50,001 nt of DNA, from the NCBI GenBank assembly GCA_903820285.1, contig CAIJGS010000346.1:1-50001 (forward strand), given 5' to 3'. This stretch comes from an uncultured Verrucomicrobia subdivision 3 bacterium (GTDB lineage Bacteria; Verrucomicrobiota; Verrucomicrobiia; Limisphaerales; UBA11358). Numbering within the stretch: position 1 is the stretch's first letter; every line of letters begins with the position of its first letter. Position numbers and translations under genes: made by a program. The notes under the pieces are model-generated. The model did no database searches and had not been told where the DNA came from. It saw nothing but the letters and a program-made list of their open reading frames with translations. Positions 38,201 to 45,239 of this stretch are shown here, piece by piece.

Positions 38201-39205
38201 CCCATCGCGGCCGGCGGTGGCCCAGCCGCTGTAAACCACGATATTTGTCAGCGTGAAGCCGTTGATGTAATTCGTCAGGGCGTAAGTCACCGAGGTGCCG
38301 CCTTGATAACCGCCACAGGTGGCGTAGGAAGAGTAGGTCCCCGCCGGCCCAAAGGTGCCATCCGTCAAGGCGTTCAGCCCGGTGGTGCCCGCATCATTGG
38401 TGAAATTGCCCAAACCGACCGCCCCCGGCAGCTGACCGGCGATTAAGCTGTTCGTTTCCACCGGCCACGTGGGGGTGAAATTGGCGCCGTTCACCTGATT
38501 GGACATGGTAATGACCAACGGCGGGGCCGTCACGTTGGTAGCCGTATTCCCCTGCACGGTAATGGCCGCATAACCTTCGTAACCGTTTTCCTCCACCGGA
38601 GCGGTAAAGTCAAACTTCACGACCGCCACATTGGCGGCGAATATCCCACCTAGCGAATCCGTGAGCGAAACCATGGTGGCGGACGGAATGTTTCCGGCAT
38701 TAGGCGGGGCATAATTGACGATCCCCAGGGAAATGAACGAATTGGGATTCTGCGCCGTGGCATAACTGACATTATAGCCTTGGGAATCGCGCCCACTATC
38801 CTGCCAGCCGCCAAAGACCGTGATATTGGTAAGATTGTATCCCATCGTAGCGGCCGGCAGCGTGTAAATGATGGTGTAGCCAGAGCCGCTGCCCGTGCCG
38901 CAAGTCACATAGTTGGTGCTGGTGGCATTCGCGACAGTTGCGATGGTCAGGCTGCCGCCGGCGGTCAGGGAATTGACGTTGCGGCCGATGGCTTCCAGAC
39001 TGAAATTTCCCAAGGCGGTGGTGGGAGCCAATCCAGCAATCAAACTGTTGGTGGCGGGGCGCCAAGTAGGCGTAAAGGGGGTGGCCCCGTTTTGCGTAGC
39101 CGGGGTGATGACCAACGTGGCCATGGCGGAACCGGCCAGCACCAGCCACGCCGCTGCAACCAGCAAGGCGGCGATTGGCTGGAGTGTAAACGGTGAAGAT
39201 TTCAT
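29216..39205 (-). CDS. 3329-residue secreted CotH / lamin-tail / LamG / Ig-like protein
   Basis: Signal peptide 1-29. Domains in order: two copies of a galactose-binding-like module (31-219, 229-413), Ig-like (426-516), a third module copy (522-735), Ig-like (742-829), LamG (834-1075), Ig-like (1082-1163), an SbsA-type Ig-like (1165-1262) and a DUF1349-like sandwich (1268-1440). Lamin-tail domains follow at 1463-1600, 1627-1745, 1756-1905, 2686-2830 and 2850-2985, each starting (V/W)INE(I/L/V). A jelly roll lies at 1960-2055 and a CotH kinase-like domain at about 2200-2560 (KELKKLHQPG, LTLMEDAQ, LLMWDFNISIG). A further sandwich covers 3015-3255, and the FFRL-type tail 3256-3329. It is probably an extracellular adhesin or substrate-binding protein; CotH relatives can phosphorylate proteins. 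There is no anchor motif. Confidence 0.88.
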   Translation of the reverse strand: MKSSPFTLQPIAALLVAAAWLVLAGSAMATLVITPATQNGATPFTPTWRPATNSLIAGLAPTTALGNFSLEAIGRNVNSLTAGGSLTIATVANATSTNYVTCGTGSGSGYTIIYTLPAATMGYNLTNITVFGGWQDSGRDSQGYNVSYATAQNPNSFISLGIVNYAPPNAGNIPSATMVSLTDSLGGIFAANVAVVKFDFTAPVEENGYEGYAAITVQGNTATNVTAPPLVITMSNQVNGANFTPTWPVETNSLIAGQLPGAVGLGNFTNDAGTTGLNALTDGTFGPAGTYSSYATCGGYQGGTSVTYALTNYINGFTLTNIVVYSGWATAGRDGQFYNVSYSTIAAPGTFIPLTGIFYNPVVSGVSANRVAISTSTGVPLASNVCYVKFDFTPQISSVENGYSGYAEIVLQGFRSPGMSYVPLPVLTQDTSPASAATYVGDQMIFTAAFDSSPPALLQWQYINGGVNQNIPGATNSTLVLTNVQTANSGYYQLEGINATNSRGVAFSTPVSLTVSSVPVAVSNLITVCSAQTGWGITGDTTSQYPGLVSALFYPTWIIATNSIIAGDTVEGGQISVGSGDFGLNQAGGNPDQLSDGVIGYFDYWPGVGSSLTEVTCGPISAGQSVTYTLPVVGGTGYDLTNIVVYGGWGDAGRDEQNYEVLYATVDSPTVFKHLVTVDYLPADPNAFQSATRTMIIPATSVLARNVAAVEFNFSPPGGTPENGYEGYSEIQIGGGLSAPVAPIITSQPQSATVYAGATVTLTATLAGSVPLACQWLYITNQTTNILTGATSASLVITNVTAASAGAYQLVVTNAVGSVRTSLATLSVITPAPGSYASAVLAAGPLVYWKLDETNNPAPGTAVAYDYAGGYNGVYQAGAHNGYNGVAGPQTPGVPGFTAPNPALATFANTANSYVTASAGNLVASNLTYTLWINPSGTVETYAGLLMDRGGAGEGLGFGGSVNASGMAALTYTWNQNTTSGFNSGLYPPANQWSFVAMVIAPNQTVLYLINTNGVQAVTNLLANDAEVFGVAWHLGDDGVFGGGVRTFPGSIDEVAVYTTALSPGQVLGLYYNGIGAPPLAAVPVATPATNLFVGNGVVLTEPATGATPLQYQWQFNGLALTGATNNILSLTNLTLASAGNYGVIISNLYGSVTSAPVLLSVTLDTNPPVVLRGFNIGTTNVELDFSKTVEAASATNPANYAFTNGLVITAVSLATNNSSVLLTTAPLTIGTNYGVVINGVRDRALPPNTIATNTLVTFLSSLLAPQDIGNPAIASTDVYTSAGVIITSAGSNIGGTSDQFNFDYAQQTGNFDVSVCLAGLGLSDLWAQAGLMARASLDPGSPFTATLATPGMNGEFFADRATTNGTAVTTGNFPVNYPHTWLRLNRVGNVFTGFGSYDGTNWTQLGSVTLALPSQIFLGLAVASHNAAQTTTARFVNYAAIPASAVVATMANPHDAMGPTSRMTPVVFSEIMWKPAPRTDGKDLEFVELYNSNPWFQDIGNYQITCADMSYTFPAGTTIPGGGYLVVAAAPADMTSVYGITNVMGPYTGSLKHAETLQLLDEQGSVLLTLPYTDVYPWPVATGGTGHSLVLANPTYGEGDPRAWDISDVVGGSPGQLDAFTPSPLRNVVINEIMPHSENLSVPQFIELYNHNSNSVDISGCILTDDPATNKFVIPAGTVIGPAGFAAFTKSQFGFTLNGAGETLYLIKPDHTQVLDAVQFGAQANQVSYGRWPDGANDFYAFTTNTPGTNNGTIVISDVVINELMYDPISGNDDDQYIELYNKGTNTINLKGWQFTSGVAFTFPSVTLVPNGYLVVAKNTTNLFAKYSNLNSGNTVGNYSGKLSHNGELVVLAMPSTLYVTNAILVAEDQVTYGTGGRWGEWSGGGGSSLELIDPRANHRLAANWADSDETQKSSWVTIQTTGVLDNGANYDPSIDYAQIGLLDAGECLVDNLQVIYNGSNYVSNGTFESNPGLTGWTTQGSMVASGLENSGDNSGHSLHIRCSDRLWTGDNSCEVALNPNAMTAGNTVTMSYQARWLRGTPEPNFRLNGNWLEANAVLPIPANLGTPGGPNSAYVTNAGPAIYNVTHAPSLPAANQPVVVTANLHDPDAVRNLTLYYRLDPALSYTAVPMNDGGTNGDAIAGDGVFSAVIPGQAANQVVAFYLAATDNPGITTRFPALRTNDNIPAPEGVVMFGDGNPGGSFGVYHVWITQTNLNRWANLGNISRDWNNDCTFVNGNRVIYNVGGRYTGSPAHEDYNTPNGNLCSFEYKFKDDDLFLGTKELKKLHQPGNTPGDDPSLQREQIANSLLRALGVPWLNRRYVAVYVNGSRRLTLMEDAQAPDSDVVKEHFPNDAGGYLYKMQPWFEMAPFLSGYTMGANNLSWCTLNNYTTTGGVKKPARYRYQYEIRRTADTCSDFTNVFSLIDAANAYGTPNYAANLENIANMENWMRVFAANHAGGNWDSFGAQNEQNLYGYIGTLGTKYTLLMWDFNISIGLIGEGYTSWAPGQNLFYVNPNDPCMSQIYNTPVFQRMYWRALQELVNGPLNVATSGPLITAKYNAFTANGLSVENPAASIEPWLSQAQSSIGSQLAAVNASSFTVNPTVVVSNNIAYVNGQAPVNVAAVWINGAAYPLTWNNLTNWTVSLPLASGTNNLHVVGVNLSGQVLAGASNSVSVVNNATKVSPVGQVVINEIMSAPAASNAQFVELSNNSTNAAFDLSGWQISGLGYTFPNGSVIGPTNRLVLAANNAAFAAAYGATKPVFDLFAGTLQPPQLLTLVQPNGNGTNSVAVTAVRYDTAAPWSSNAVLAGSSLQLIDSHQDNWRVGNWSVVPYAATPDAVNGTAQVLPAFPSLWINEVQPNNLTGITNRAGQHTPWLELYNPSTNVLSLSGDYLANNYTNLLQWAFPSNAIINAGQFLVVFADGLTNLSVTNQWHTSFNLPAGTGSLALSRLYSGHAQVLDYLDYNGIAPNAAYGSVPDGQSFLRQELFAATPGASNNASATAPPSFVDYAAVGSVYTQNFDALPNPGATSINSANPVTIAGVTYSLANPFDFGFPAVTTGSSGGLGLSSLAGWYGNNVLASRFGATDGDQTTGGQLSFGAPSSSNRALGLLATSTTGGTAFGVRLINDTHTTLTRMNLQFTGEVWRQSNLPKTLQFFYFVDPTATASFPSGIIPAGATAYVPALNVIIPTVSADTGGVAVDGTQAVNSTNLTVLDQAIGNWSPGSALWLVWQMTDSTGKAQGLAIDNLSFSASVPIAVPLSAQTVGTNLFLSWPAEAGQIYQLEYKTNLTSPVWTAVGNPVTGTGLPLTLTNNFGGSPQRYFRLHLVN
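37001..37642 (-). repeat. module copy 3 (protein repeat, giant protein)
   Basis: Residues 522-735, the longest copy, with FYPTWIIATNSIIAGD, TEVTCG, YDLTNIVVYGGWGDAGRD and AAVEFNFSPPGGTPENGY. It is separated from copy 2 by an Ig-like domain. Confidence 0.78.
37967..38521 (-). repeat. module copy 2 (protein repeat, giant protein)
   Basis: Residues 229-413, with FTPTWPVETNSLIAGQLPG, SSYATCGG, FTLTNIVVYSGWATAGRD and YVKFDFTPQISSVENGYSGY. Adjacent to copy 1 with only a ten-residue linker. Confidence 0.8.
38549..39115 (-). repeat. module copy 1 (protein repeat, giant protein)
   Basis: Residues 31-219. It opens FTPTW..ATNSLIAG, then TNYVTCG, YNLTNITVFGGWQDSGRD and VAVVKFDFTAPVEENGYEGY. This is the first of five related copies of about 190 residues in two proteins of the window. 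Confidence 0.8.
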
Positions 39206-39325
39206 TTTATTGTGCTAATTCCGTCCGCCACCGCTCAAACTGTCAAAACACTCCCCAAACCAGACACCACCCGACCGGCAGCAAAAATGCCGCCAGCCGG
39301 GCAAGGTTGGGGGTAGACGAGCCAT

Positions 39326-42274
39326 TCACTTGGCCAGGTCCGAGGCAAATTCGTACGTGCCGGAACCCACCTCAAAAACTCCGCTGCCGCCTTCTTCGCG
39401 CAGGAAATGAACCCCGGCTGCAGATGCAGCAGGGTTGCCACTTTCCGTGATGCTGCCGGCTGCCGCCGCCGGAACGTAAATTGTGGCCATCGTATTGACG
39501 GGCACAGTTACGGCGAGGGTCAGGTGGTGATCCTTCAGCTTCCAGGCGGTGGCAATGTTGCCATGGATGGAATCGTAACTGGTCTTTGCCCAGGTAAGAC
39601 CGTCACCGATCACCGGTTTGATTTGAATGGTTTTGTACCCGGGGCTTGCCGGCCGGATGCCGCCCACCCCACCGAACAGATATTCACCGCAGGAACCGAG
39701 CGAATAATGATTGAAGGAATTCATGCCGGGATCCTGGAAGCCTTTATCCGGAGTCCAGCCATCCCAGCGCTCCCAGATAGTGGTGGCACCGTGTTTCACG
39801 GAAAACAGCCAGGAGGGGAAGGAGTCTTGCAGCAACACCCGATAGGCGGTGTCGGCCTGGCCCGCCTGGGTCAGCATCGGCAGCAAATAACTCACACCAA
39901 TAAACCCGGTGGAGAGATGGTCGCCCTTGGCCTTGATGTCCGCCGCCAGGTATTCCCCAGCTTTGATCTGGAGTTCCGGCGACAGCAGGTCAAACTTCAG
40001 CGCCATGCAATAGGCACACTGGGTATTGCCGGCCACGTGCCCATCCGCCGTCACATACTGCCGGTTGAAGGCGGCCTTGATGGCTTCAAACAAATGTTCA
40101 TATTTATCCGCCTCCACCTTGCGGCCAACGGCGGCGCAGGCTTTGGCCACCAAATGGGTGGAATAGGCGTAGTAAGCCGTCGCGATCATATCCTTGGGGG
40201 TATTCGCACCGATAGACAGCCAGTCACCGTAATCGTTGCCGCGGTTTTGATTGCGGATAAACCCGGTGCTGTTGGCCTGCATGTATTCCACCCATTTGAT
40301 CATCGCGGGCAGATGGTTTTCCAAAATGCGTTTGTCGCCGTAGACCTCGTAAATGGTCCAAGGACAGATCACTCCGGCATCGCCCCAGGCGGGGACGCCG
40401 TAGCAATTCATGGTGTTGGGATTCACATCGGCAAACGCCCCGGCGGCGGACTGGCCGTCATCCACGTCCACCAGCCATTTGGTGAAGAACGCCGCGACAT
40501 CGGCATTGTAGGTCGCCGTACGGATGAAGACCTCGGCATCCCCCATCCAGCCCAGCCGTTCGTCGCGCTGCGGACAATCGGTGGGTACACTGACGTAGTT
40601 GCCCCGCTGCCCCCATTGAATGTTCGATTGCAGCTGGTTGATGCGCGGATCAGAACAGGCGAATTCGCCGGTTCTCGCCGTGTCCGAGGCGATCACCACT
40701 CCGGTAACGGCATCCAGCCCGGGGTTTGCGTTCAAGCCGGAGATTTCCACATAACGGAATCCATGGAACGTGAAACGCGGCTGCCAAATTTCCTTGCCCG
40801 TGCCTTTGGCAATGTAATGATCCACCGACGGCGCGCCGCGCAGGTTGGTGGTATAGATGGTGCCATCGTCGTTCAGCATCTCGGCGTGGTGCAGGGTCAC
40901 CCGGGTGCCAGCGGGGGCGGACACCTGGAGCCGGACGACCCCCACCATGTTCTGACCCAGATCATAAACCCAATGGCCGGGTTTGGCTTCGGTAACGGTT
41001 TTCGGCTTCAGCTCTATCACCTGCCGCACGGGTTCCATGACCTGCGCCTCCAGTTTGCGGGCCGACTCATCACGAATGGCGACTGAACCCCACTGGCCGG
41101 CGGCCAGATCCGCCTGATCCCATCCCTTGATCTCCAACCGGGAATCATAGTCTTCGCCCAGCATGAAATCGGAGGATAAAATCGGGCTGTCGTGCGATTT
41201 CCAAGTATCATCGGTCACGGCCACCGATTCCGTGCGACCGTCCGCATAGGTGACTTCCAACTGCGCGAGAAACGCCGGCTCCTTGCCGAAATACGCATTG
41301 CCGCCATTGCCAATATGGCCGCTGAACCAGCCGTTGGCCAGCAGTGAGCCGATGGCGTTGCCGCCGGTGTGCAGCAGCGCGGTGACATCATAGGCCTGAT
41401 AGCGCACGCGCTTGCGATAGTCCGTCCAATCGGGCGCGAGCACGTGATCCCCCACCCGCTGGCCGTTGATATGCACCTCATACAAACCCAGCGCACTGGC
41501 ATAGAGCACCGCCCGTTGCACCGGCGCTTTCAAATCAAAGGATTTGCGCAGGTACGGCACCGCCGCCGAAGCGCCCGGCAACACCAGCGTCTGGTTCTCA
41601 TCCACCTCTTTCTTGAAAATCTTTCCGGCATACTCGTATTCCACCTGCAAACGTTTCACCACGTTATAGGCGGGATCCACGCCCATGGTCGTGTTGTTGA
41701 CCACCATTTTAAGATGGCCTTGCTTGATATGGTTATTCAAGGCGGCGGTCACATCTGCGGCCCGGCCTTCCGCCACGGCCTCATAAGTCGCGTGGCGGAT
41801 GATGAGCGGCGCTGGCGCTGCAGCGGCCGGCCCCTTGGGCGATATCCATTGGGCCGTCCAGTCCGCCGGCTCGAGCAGGCCCATCTGCCATTGCGCCACC
41901 GGACTCCACGCGCCGGCCTGACCGTCACGGTCCCAAGTGCGCACTTTCCAAAAGCAGCGTTCCCGCGAAACCAGGGCCTTCCCGGCATATACGATCTGGG
42001 AGCTCTCATCGGAGTCCAACTTGCCGCTGTCCCAGAGATCGCCGTTATCGGTGTTGAGCAGCTCGGCCGAGGATGCCACCAGCACCTGGTACGCTGTCTG
42101 CCGTTCGGCGCGCTGGTCCGCAGTCAGCAACCAGCTCAAACGCGGACTGCCGGCATCAATGCCGAGCGGGTCCGTCAGGTACTCGCACCGCAGATTTTTG
42201 GTGGTCACGGCCGCCGAGCAGATGCTGGCCAGCAACATGGCCCCCAAGGTAAGAATATGTTTGGATCTTTTCAT
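39326..42274 (-). CDS. GH78 alpha-L-rhamnosidase with an inserted DUF3395-like domain
   Basis: 982 residues, signal peptide to about residue 21. An N-terminal Ig-like domain (25-135) precedes the jelly-roll N domain, which is split after WTAQWISP (139-146) and resumes at PYLRKSFDL (240). Concavalin-like and (alpha/alpha)6 barrel domains follow to about 875, then a C-terminal beta domain. Catalytic motifs are intact: DERLGWMGDAEVF with E572 and D579, and TIWERWDGW with E835. It cleaves terminal alpha-L-rhamnose, for example from pectic or glycoside side chains. Residues 157-235 are an insertion not usual for the family, resembling DUF3395 (DPAYNVVKRLQVEYEY). It lies 19 bases after the GH18 gene, and 120 bases before the giant gene. 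Confidence 0.93.
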   Translation of the reverse strand: MKRSKHILTLGAMLLASICSAAVTTKNLRCEYLTDPLGIDAGSPRLSWLLTADQRAERQTAYQVLVASSAELLNTDNGDLWDSGKLDSDESSQIVYAGKALVSRERCFWKVRTWDRDGQAGAWSPVAQWQMGLLEPADWTAQWISPKGPAAAAPAPLIIRHATYEAVAEGRAADVTAALNNHIKQGHLKMVVNNTTMGVDPAYNVVKRLQVEYEYAGKIFKKEVDENQTLVLPGASAAVPYLRKSFDLKAPVQRAVLYASALGLYEVHINGQRVGDHVLAPDWTDYRKRVRYQAYDVTALLHTGGNAIGSLLANGWFSGHIGNGGNAYFGKEPAFLAQLEVTYADGRTESVAVTDDTWKSHDSPILSSDFMLGEDYDSRLEIKGWDQADLAAGQWGSVAIRDESARKLEAQVMEPVRQVIELKPKTVTEAKPGHWVYDLGQNMVGVVRLQVSAPAGTRVTLHHAEMLNDDGTIYTTNLRGAPSVDHYIAKGTGKEIWQPRFTFHGFRYVEISGLNANPGLDAVTGVVIASDTARTGEFACSDPRINQLQSNIQWGQRGNYVSVPTDCPQRDERLGWMGDAEVFIRTATYNADVAAFFTKWLVDVDDGQSAAGAFADVNPNTMNCYGVPAWGDAGVICPWTIYEVYGDKRILENHLPAMIKWVEYMQANSTGFIRNQNRGNDYGDWLSIGANTPKDMIATAYYAYSTHLVAKACAAVGRKVEADKYEHLFEAIKAAFNRQYVTADGHVAGNTQCAYCMALKFDLLSPELQIKAGEYLAADIKAKGDHLSTGFIGVSYLLPMLTQAGQADTAYRVLLQDSFPSWLFSVKHGATTIWERWDGWTPDKGFQDPGMNSFNHYSLGSCGEYLFGGVGGIRPASPGYKTIQIKPVIGDGLTWAKTSYDSIHGNIATAWKLKDHHLTLAVTVPVNTMATIYVPAAAAGSITESGNPAASAAGVHFLREEGGSGVFEVGSGTYEFASDLAK

Positions 42275-42293
42275 TTGTGCTTAAATTATTTGT

Positions 42294-45221
42294 TTACGGA
42301 TAGACTAGCCGGTAAAAGACGCTGCCATTGGCAGGGTTGATGGGAAGGGAGAACTGGTTGGTAACCGCCGTGCCGGCCACGTCAATCCAGTTGGTGCCCA
42401 AACCGTGGGTGAGATTGTTGGTCTGCGCCTGCAAGCGCCAGCCGAGGTGGTCGGCGGGCCAGCTTAAGGTCAGCTGGCTAGCTACGACTTTGCAGATGAG
42501 GTTCGTCGGATTGGTAGCCACAATCACCGTGGGCACGCCGCCCATACTGATTGCCGCATAGCCGCAAAAACCGTTCTCCGAGGCGGGTGAGGTAAAGTCA
42601 AACTTCACGGCGGCCACGTTCGTGGCCAGGAAACCGGTGGCCGGAGTGAGCGTCGCCCGCGTGGCTGACTGGGCGCCCGCCGGATTCAACGGATTATAAT
42701 TGACGCTCCCCAGCAAAACGAACGTGGCTGGAGCATTTGTTTTGGAATAATAGACCGTGTAAGCCTGCTGGTCGCGACCCGCATCCGACCAACCACCATA
42801 AACCGTTATGTTCGTCAGCGAATAGCCGGTGGCCGAACCGGTCAGCGTATAAACCAATGCACTGCCGGCGCTGCTGCTGTCCGGACCGGTCCCGTTGCCA
42901 GCGGTGACATAGTTTGGGCTGGTGGTAATTCCGTAAGTGCCGGCTATCTGGGTCAGCCCCAAGTTGCCGGCGGTCAGCGAGCTGACGCTCCGACCGGGAA
43001 CTTCCTCGCTAAAATTACCGGTTGCCGTGCTGGGAGATTGACCGGCGATCAGGCTGTTATTCGTGGTGATGGTCCACGTTGGCGTAAAGGTGCCGGTGCC
43101 CGTTCCGGTCTGCGCAGCCAGGGCGGTGACCACATTGCTTACCGCCGCCGGCACACTGCTGACGGAAAGCGTACTGGCGGAAGTCACGGCGACGCCGTAA
43201 GTGTTCGACGCCTGGAGACGGTAGCTGGCGGTGTCGGTCAATTGCAGATTCGTCAGCGTCAATGTAGTGTTCGTCGCCCCGGAAATATTGTTCGTCAGGG
43301 CACTGGTGATTTTCTGCCATTGATAAGTCGGCGCTCGGGCCGCCGTGAACCCGGCCATAAAGGTGACCTGGCTGCCCACAACATCGGCGGCGGTTACGGG
43401 CAACGGGTTGGTGGCCACCTGCGGGCTGACCGGGATCCCCAGCATGGTGATTCCCGCATAGCCACAATATCCGTTTTCCGAAGCCGGGCTGGTGAAGTCA
43501 AATTTCACGGCGGCCACGTTGGTGGCCAGGATGCCGTTCGCCGGCGACAGGGTCACCCGCGTGGCGGAGGGGGTATTGGCCGTATCCGTCGGATTAAAGC
43601 TGACGCTACCCAAGTTGATAAAGGTGGCCGGTGCCGTCACTTTGGAATAAGAAACGGTATAAGCCTGCTGGTCGCGTCCGGCATCCTTCCACCCGCCATA
43701 GACCGTAATGTTGGTGAGAAAATAACCGCCGGCGGAAGCATTGGTGAGCGTATAAATCAGGGAAGAACCGGAGACGCCATCACTGCCACACGTCACATAG
43801 TTGGTGCCGGTGACACCGCCGGGCTGGCTGATGGTGAGCGTGCCGCCAGCGGTCAGGGAATTAGGCGTCCGCCCGCCACCGAAAGTTTCCTGATTGAAAT
43901 TGCCATTCGTACCGGACGGGATCTGGCCGAAGATGATGCTGGCCGGTGCCAGCGTCCAGGTGGGCGTGAGGGAAAAACCGTAACCCAAACCGGTTTGGCC
44001 GGCATTGGCGGTAATGACATTGTTGATCACCGCCGGCGCACTGCTAACCGTGAGGGTACCCGCACTGCTCACATAAACGCTGCCCGCATTGGTCACCAAC
44101 ACCTGATAGGATGCCGTGTTGGTCAGTTGGAGATTTGACAGGGTGAGTGTGGTATTGGTAGCCCCGGGAATTTTGTTGGTAACCCCGCCGCGGATCACCT
44201 GCCATTGGTACGTATTACTCCCACCAAAACCCACCGCAAAGGTGGCCTGACTGCCCACGACATCGGCCGCCGTCACGGGCGTAACCACGGGGTTGAACGT
44301 ATCGAGAATCCAGGCCGCATATTGGCTCATCTCATTGCCATCCGCCGGCGGGGTGCACCCCGTGCAGGAAGGCCAAAGGAATCCGCCGGTGCAGCCGGCG
44401 CTCTGGCCCACCTGCATTTTGGTAAGAAACGTGGTATCGCGTTCCCAATCCCAGTAACCGGCCACCACCTTCATGCCGCCGAAGTAGGTATTCCACGTGG
44501 CGGGATTGTTGCCCGCACCGCCATCATAGCATTGCAGATAGATCTGGTCGCAATTGGTGCCCAGTCCGGTTTTCACCGCCTGCCAGTAGCCGGGATTGGT
44601 GTAGGGACAGAGGGTCACTTTCAGGCCGGCAGCCACGCACATCTGGCCAAAGTTGATCGCCGAACCGGAGTCATAGATCGTCTCGTCATCATAATCGATC
44701 GCATCAATTCCCAGCGCGCTCTTCAAGGCTTGCAGATTTTTATAAAGCACCGTTCCGGAGCCGGTGCCGTCTGCGGCAATCCGGTTTTTGATATTTCCAA
44801 AACTGGTGTCCCCCCATTGGGCGATACACATTTCGATCCGGTTAATGCTGGTCGGCGCCACGCGGCACTGGCTGAGCAGCGAGGCCCAGTTGGTGGGCCC
44901 CAGATAAACGCCGCCGCTGCAAACCGTCGAGCCATCGCTGAAGGTGAAATCGCCATTCGTCTGGACGGACATGGTGAACAAAACCATGGTCGTCATGCCG
45001 GAGGCGCGCAAACCGGTGATCTGCGACGCGGTCAAACCGCTGGCGCTCCCCATGTTGCCATTGCAAAAAATCATCGCGGTGGCCGCCGACACCCGTTGCA
45101 TGCTGGCTGCCAGGAGTAACAGGAAGATCAGCGCGCAGCCTGCCCGCCAGACCAGCGGACGCGCCGGTACTGGCCAGTGGTGAACTGGCAGAACGGCTAT
45201 GCTGTTTTTTGCTGGTCTCAT
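42294..45221 (-). CDS. GH18-signature secreted glycosidase with Ig-like and repeated modules
   Basis: 975 residues from ATG 45221 (a TTG at 45239 would add six). Signal segment about 25-47. Residues 48-310 form a TIM-barrel-like domain with the complete GH18 signature D-x-x-D-x-D-x-E, reading DAIDYDDE (D173, D176, D178, E180), so catalytic residues for chitinase or endo-beta-N-acetylglucosaminidase activity are present. Then come an Ig-like domain (315-395), module copy 4 (397-595), a second Ig-like domain (605-690), module copy 5 (692-895) and a tail module ending SVFYRLVYP. It is secreted and lacks an anchor motif. It lies between the two-component system and the rhamnosidase gene. The substrate (chitin, or the N-glycan core) cannot be decided from sequence; the GH92 neighbours favour N-glycans. 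Confidence 0.8.
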   Translation of the reverse strand: MRPAKNSIAVLPVHHWPVPARPLVWRAGCALIFLLLLAASMQRVSAATAMIFCNGNMGSASGLTASQITGLRASGMTTMVLFTMSVQTNGDFTFSDGSTVCSGGVYLGPTNWASLLSQCRVAPTSINRIEMCIAQWGDTSFGNIKNRIAADGTGSGTVLYKNLQALKSALGIDAIDYDDETIYDSGSAINFGQMCVAAGLKVTLCPYTNPGYWQAVKTGLGTNCDQIYLQCYDGGAGNNPATWNTYFGGMKVVAGYWDWERDTTFLTKMQVGQSAGCTGGFLWPSCTGCTPPADGNEMSQYAAWILDTFNPVVTPVTAADVVGSQATFAVGFGGSNTYQWQVIRGGVTNKIPGATNTTLTLSNLQLTNTASYQVLVTNAGSVYVSSAGTLTVSSAPAVINNVITANAGQTGLGYGFSLTPTWTLAPASIIFGQIPSGTNGNFNQETFGGGRTPNSLTAGGTLTISQPGGVTGTNYVTCGSDGVSGSSLIYTLTNASAGGYFLTNITVYGGWKDAGRDQQAYTVSYSKVTAPATFINLGSVSFNPTDTANTPSATRVTLSPANGILATNVAAVKFDFTSPASENGYCGYAGITMLGIPVSPQVATNPLPVTAADVVGSQVTFMAGFTAARAPTYQWQKITSALTNNISGATNTTLTLTNLQLTDTASYRLQASNTYGVAVTSASTLSVSSVPAAVSNVVTALAAQTGTGTGTFTPTWTITTNNSLIAGQSPSTATGNFSEEVPGRSVSSLTAGNLGLTQIAGTYGITTSPNYVTAGNGTGPDSSSAGSALVYTLTGSATGYSLTNITVYGGWSDAGRDQQAYTVYYSKTNAPATFVLLGSVNYNPLNPAGAQSATRATLTPATGFLATNVAAVKFDFTSPASENGFCGYAAISMGGVPTVIVATNPTNLICKVVASQLTLSWPADHLGWRLQAQTNNLTHGLGTNWIDVAGTAVTNQFSLPINPANGSVFYRLVYP
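42537..43148 (-). repeat. module copy 5 (protein repeat, GH18 protein)
   Basis: It contains FTPTWTITTNNSLIAG, PNYVTAG, YSLTNITVYGGWSDAGRD and AAVKFDFTSPASENGFCGY. Copies 4 and 5 share long identical blocks, suggesting recent duplication inside the gene. Confidence 0.8.
43437..44033 (-). repeat. module copy 4 (protein repeat, GH18 protein)
   Basis: It contains LTPTWTLAPASIIFG, TNYVTCGSDG, YFLTNITVYGGWKDAGRD and AAVKFDFTSPASENGYCGY. It is very close to copies 1-3 of the giant protein, in a different gene. Confidence 0.8.
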
Positions 45222-45239
45222 GGATCGCGTCGATATCAA

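Noticed and set aside
39407..41086. 559-codon plus-strand frame opposite the GH78 gene
   Set aside because: Antisense to a complete rhamnosidase gene; composition typical of a shadow frame.
29216..45221. PEP-CTERM, LPxTG or type IX sorting signals at the ends of the large secreted proteins
   Set aside because: None ends in a Pro-Glu-Pro plus membrane helix plus Arg cluster, nor LPxTG; the common tail has no hydrophobic anchor and does not match a type IX signal I know.
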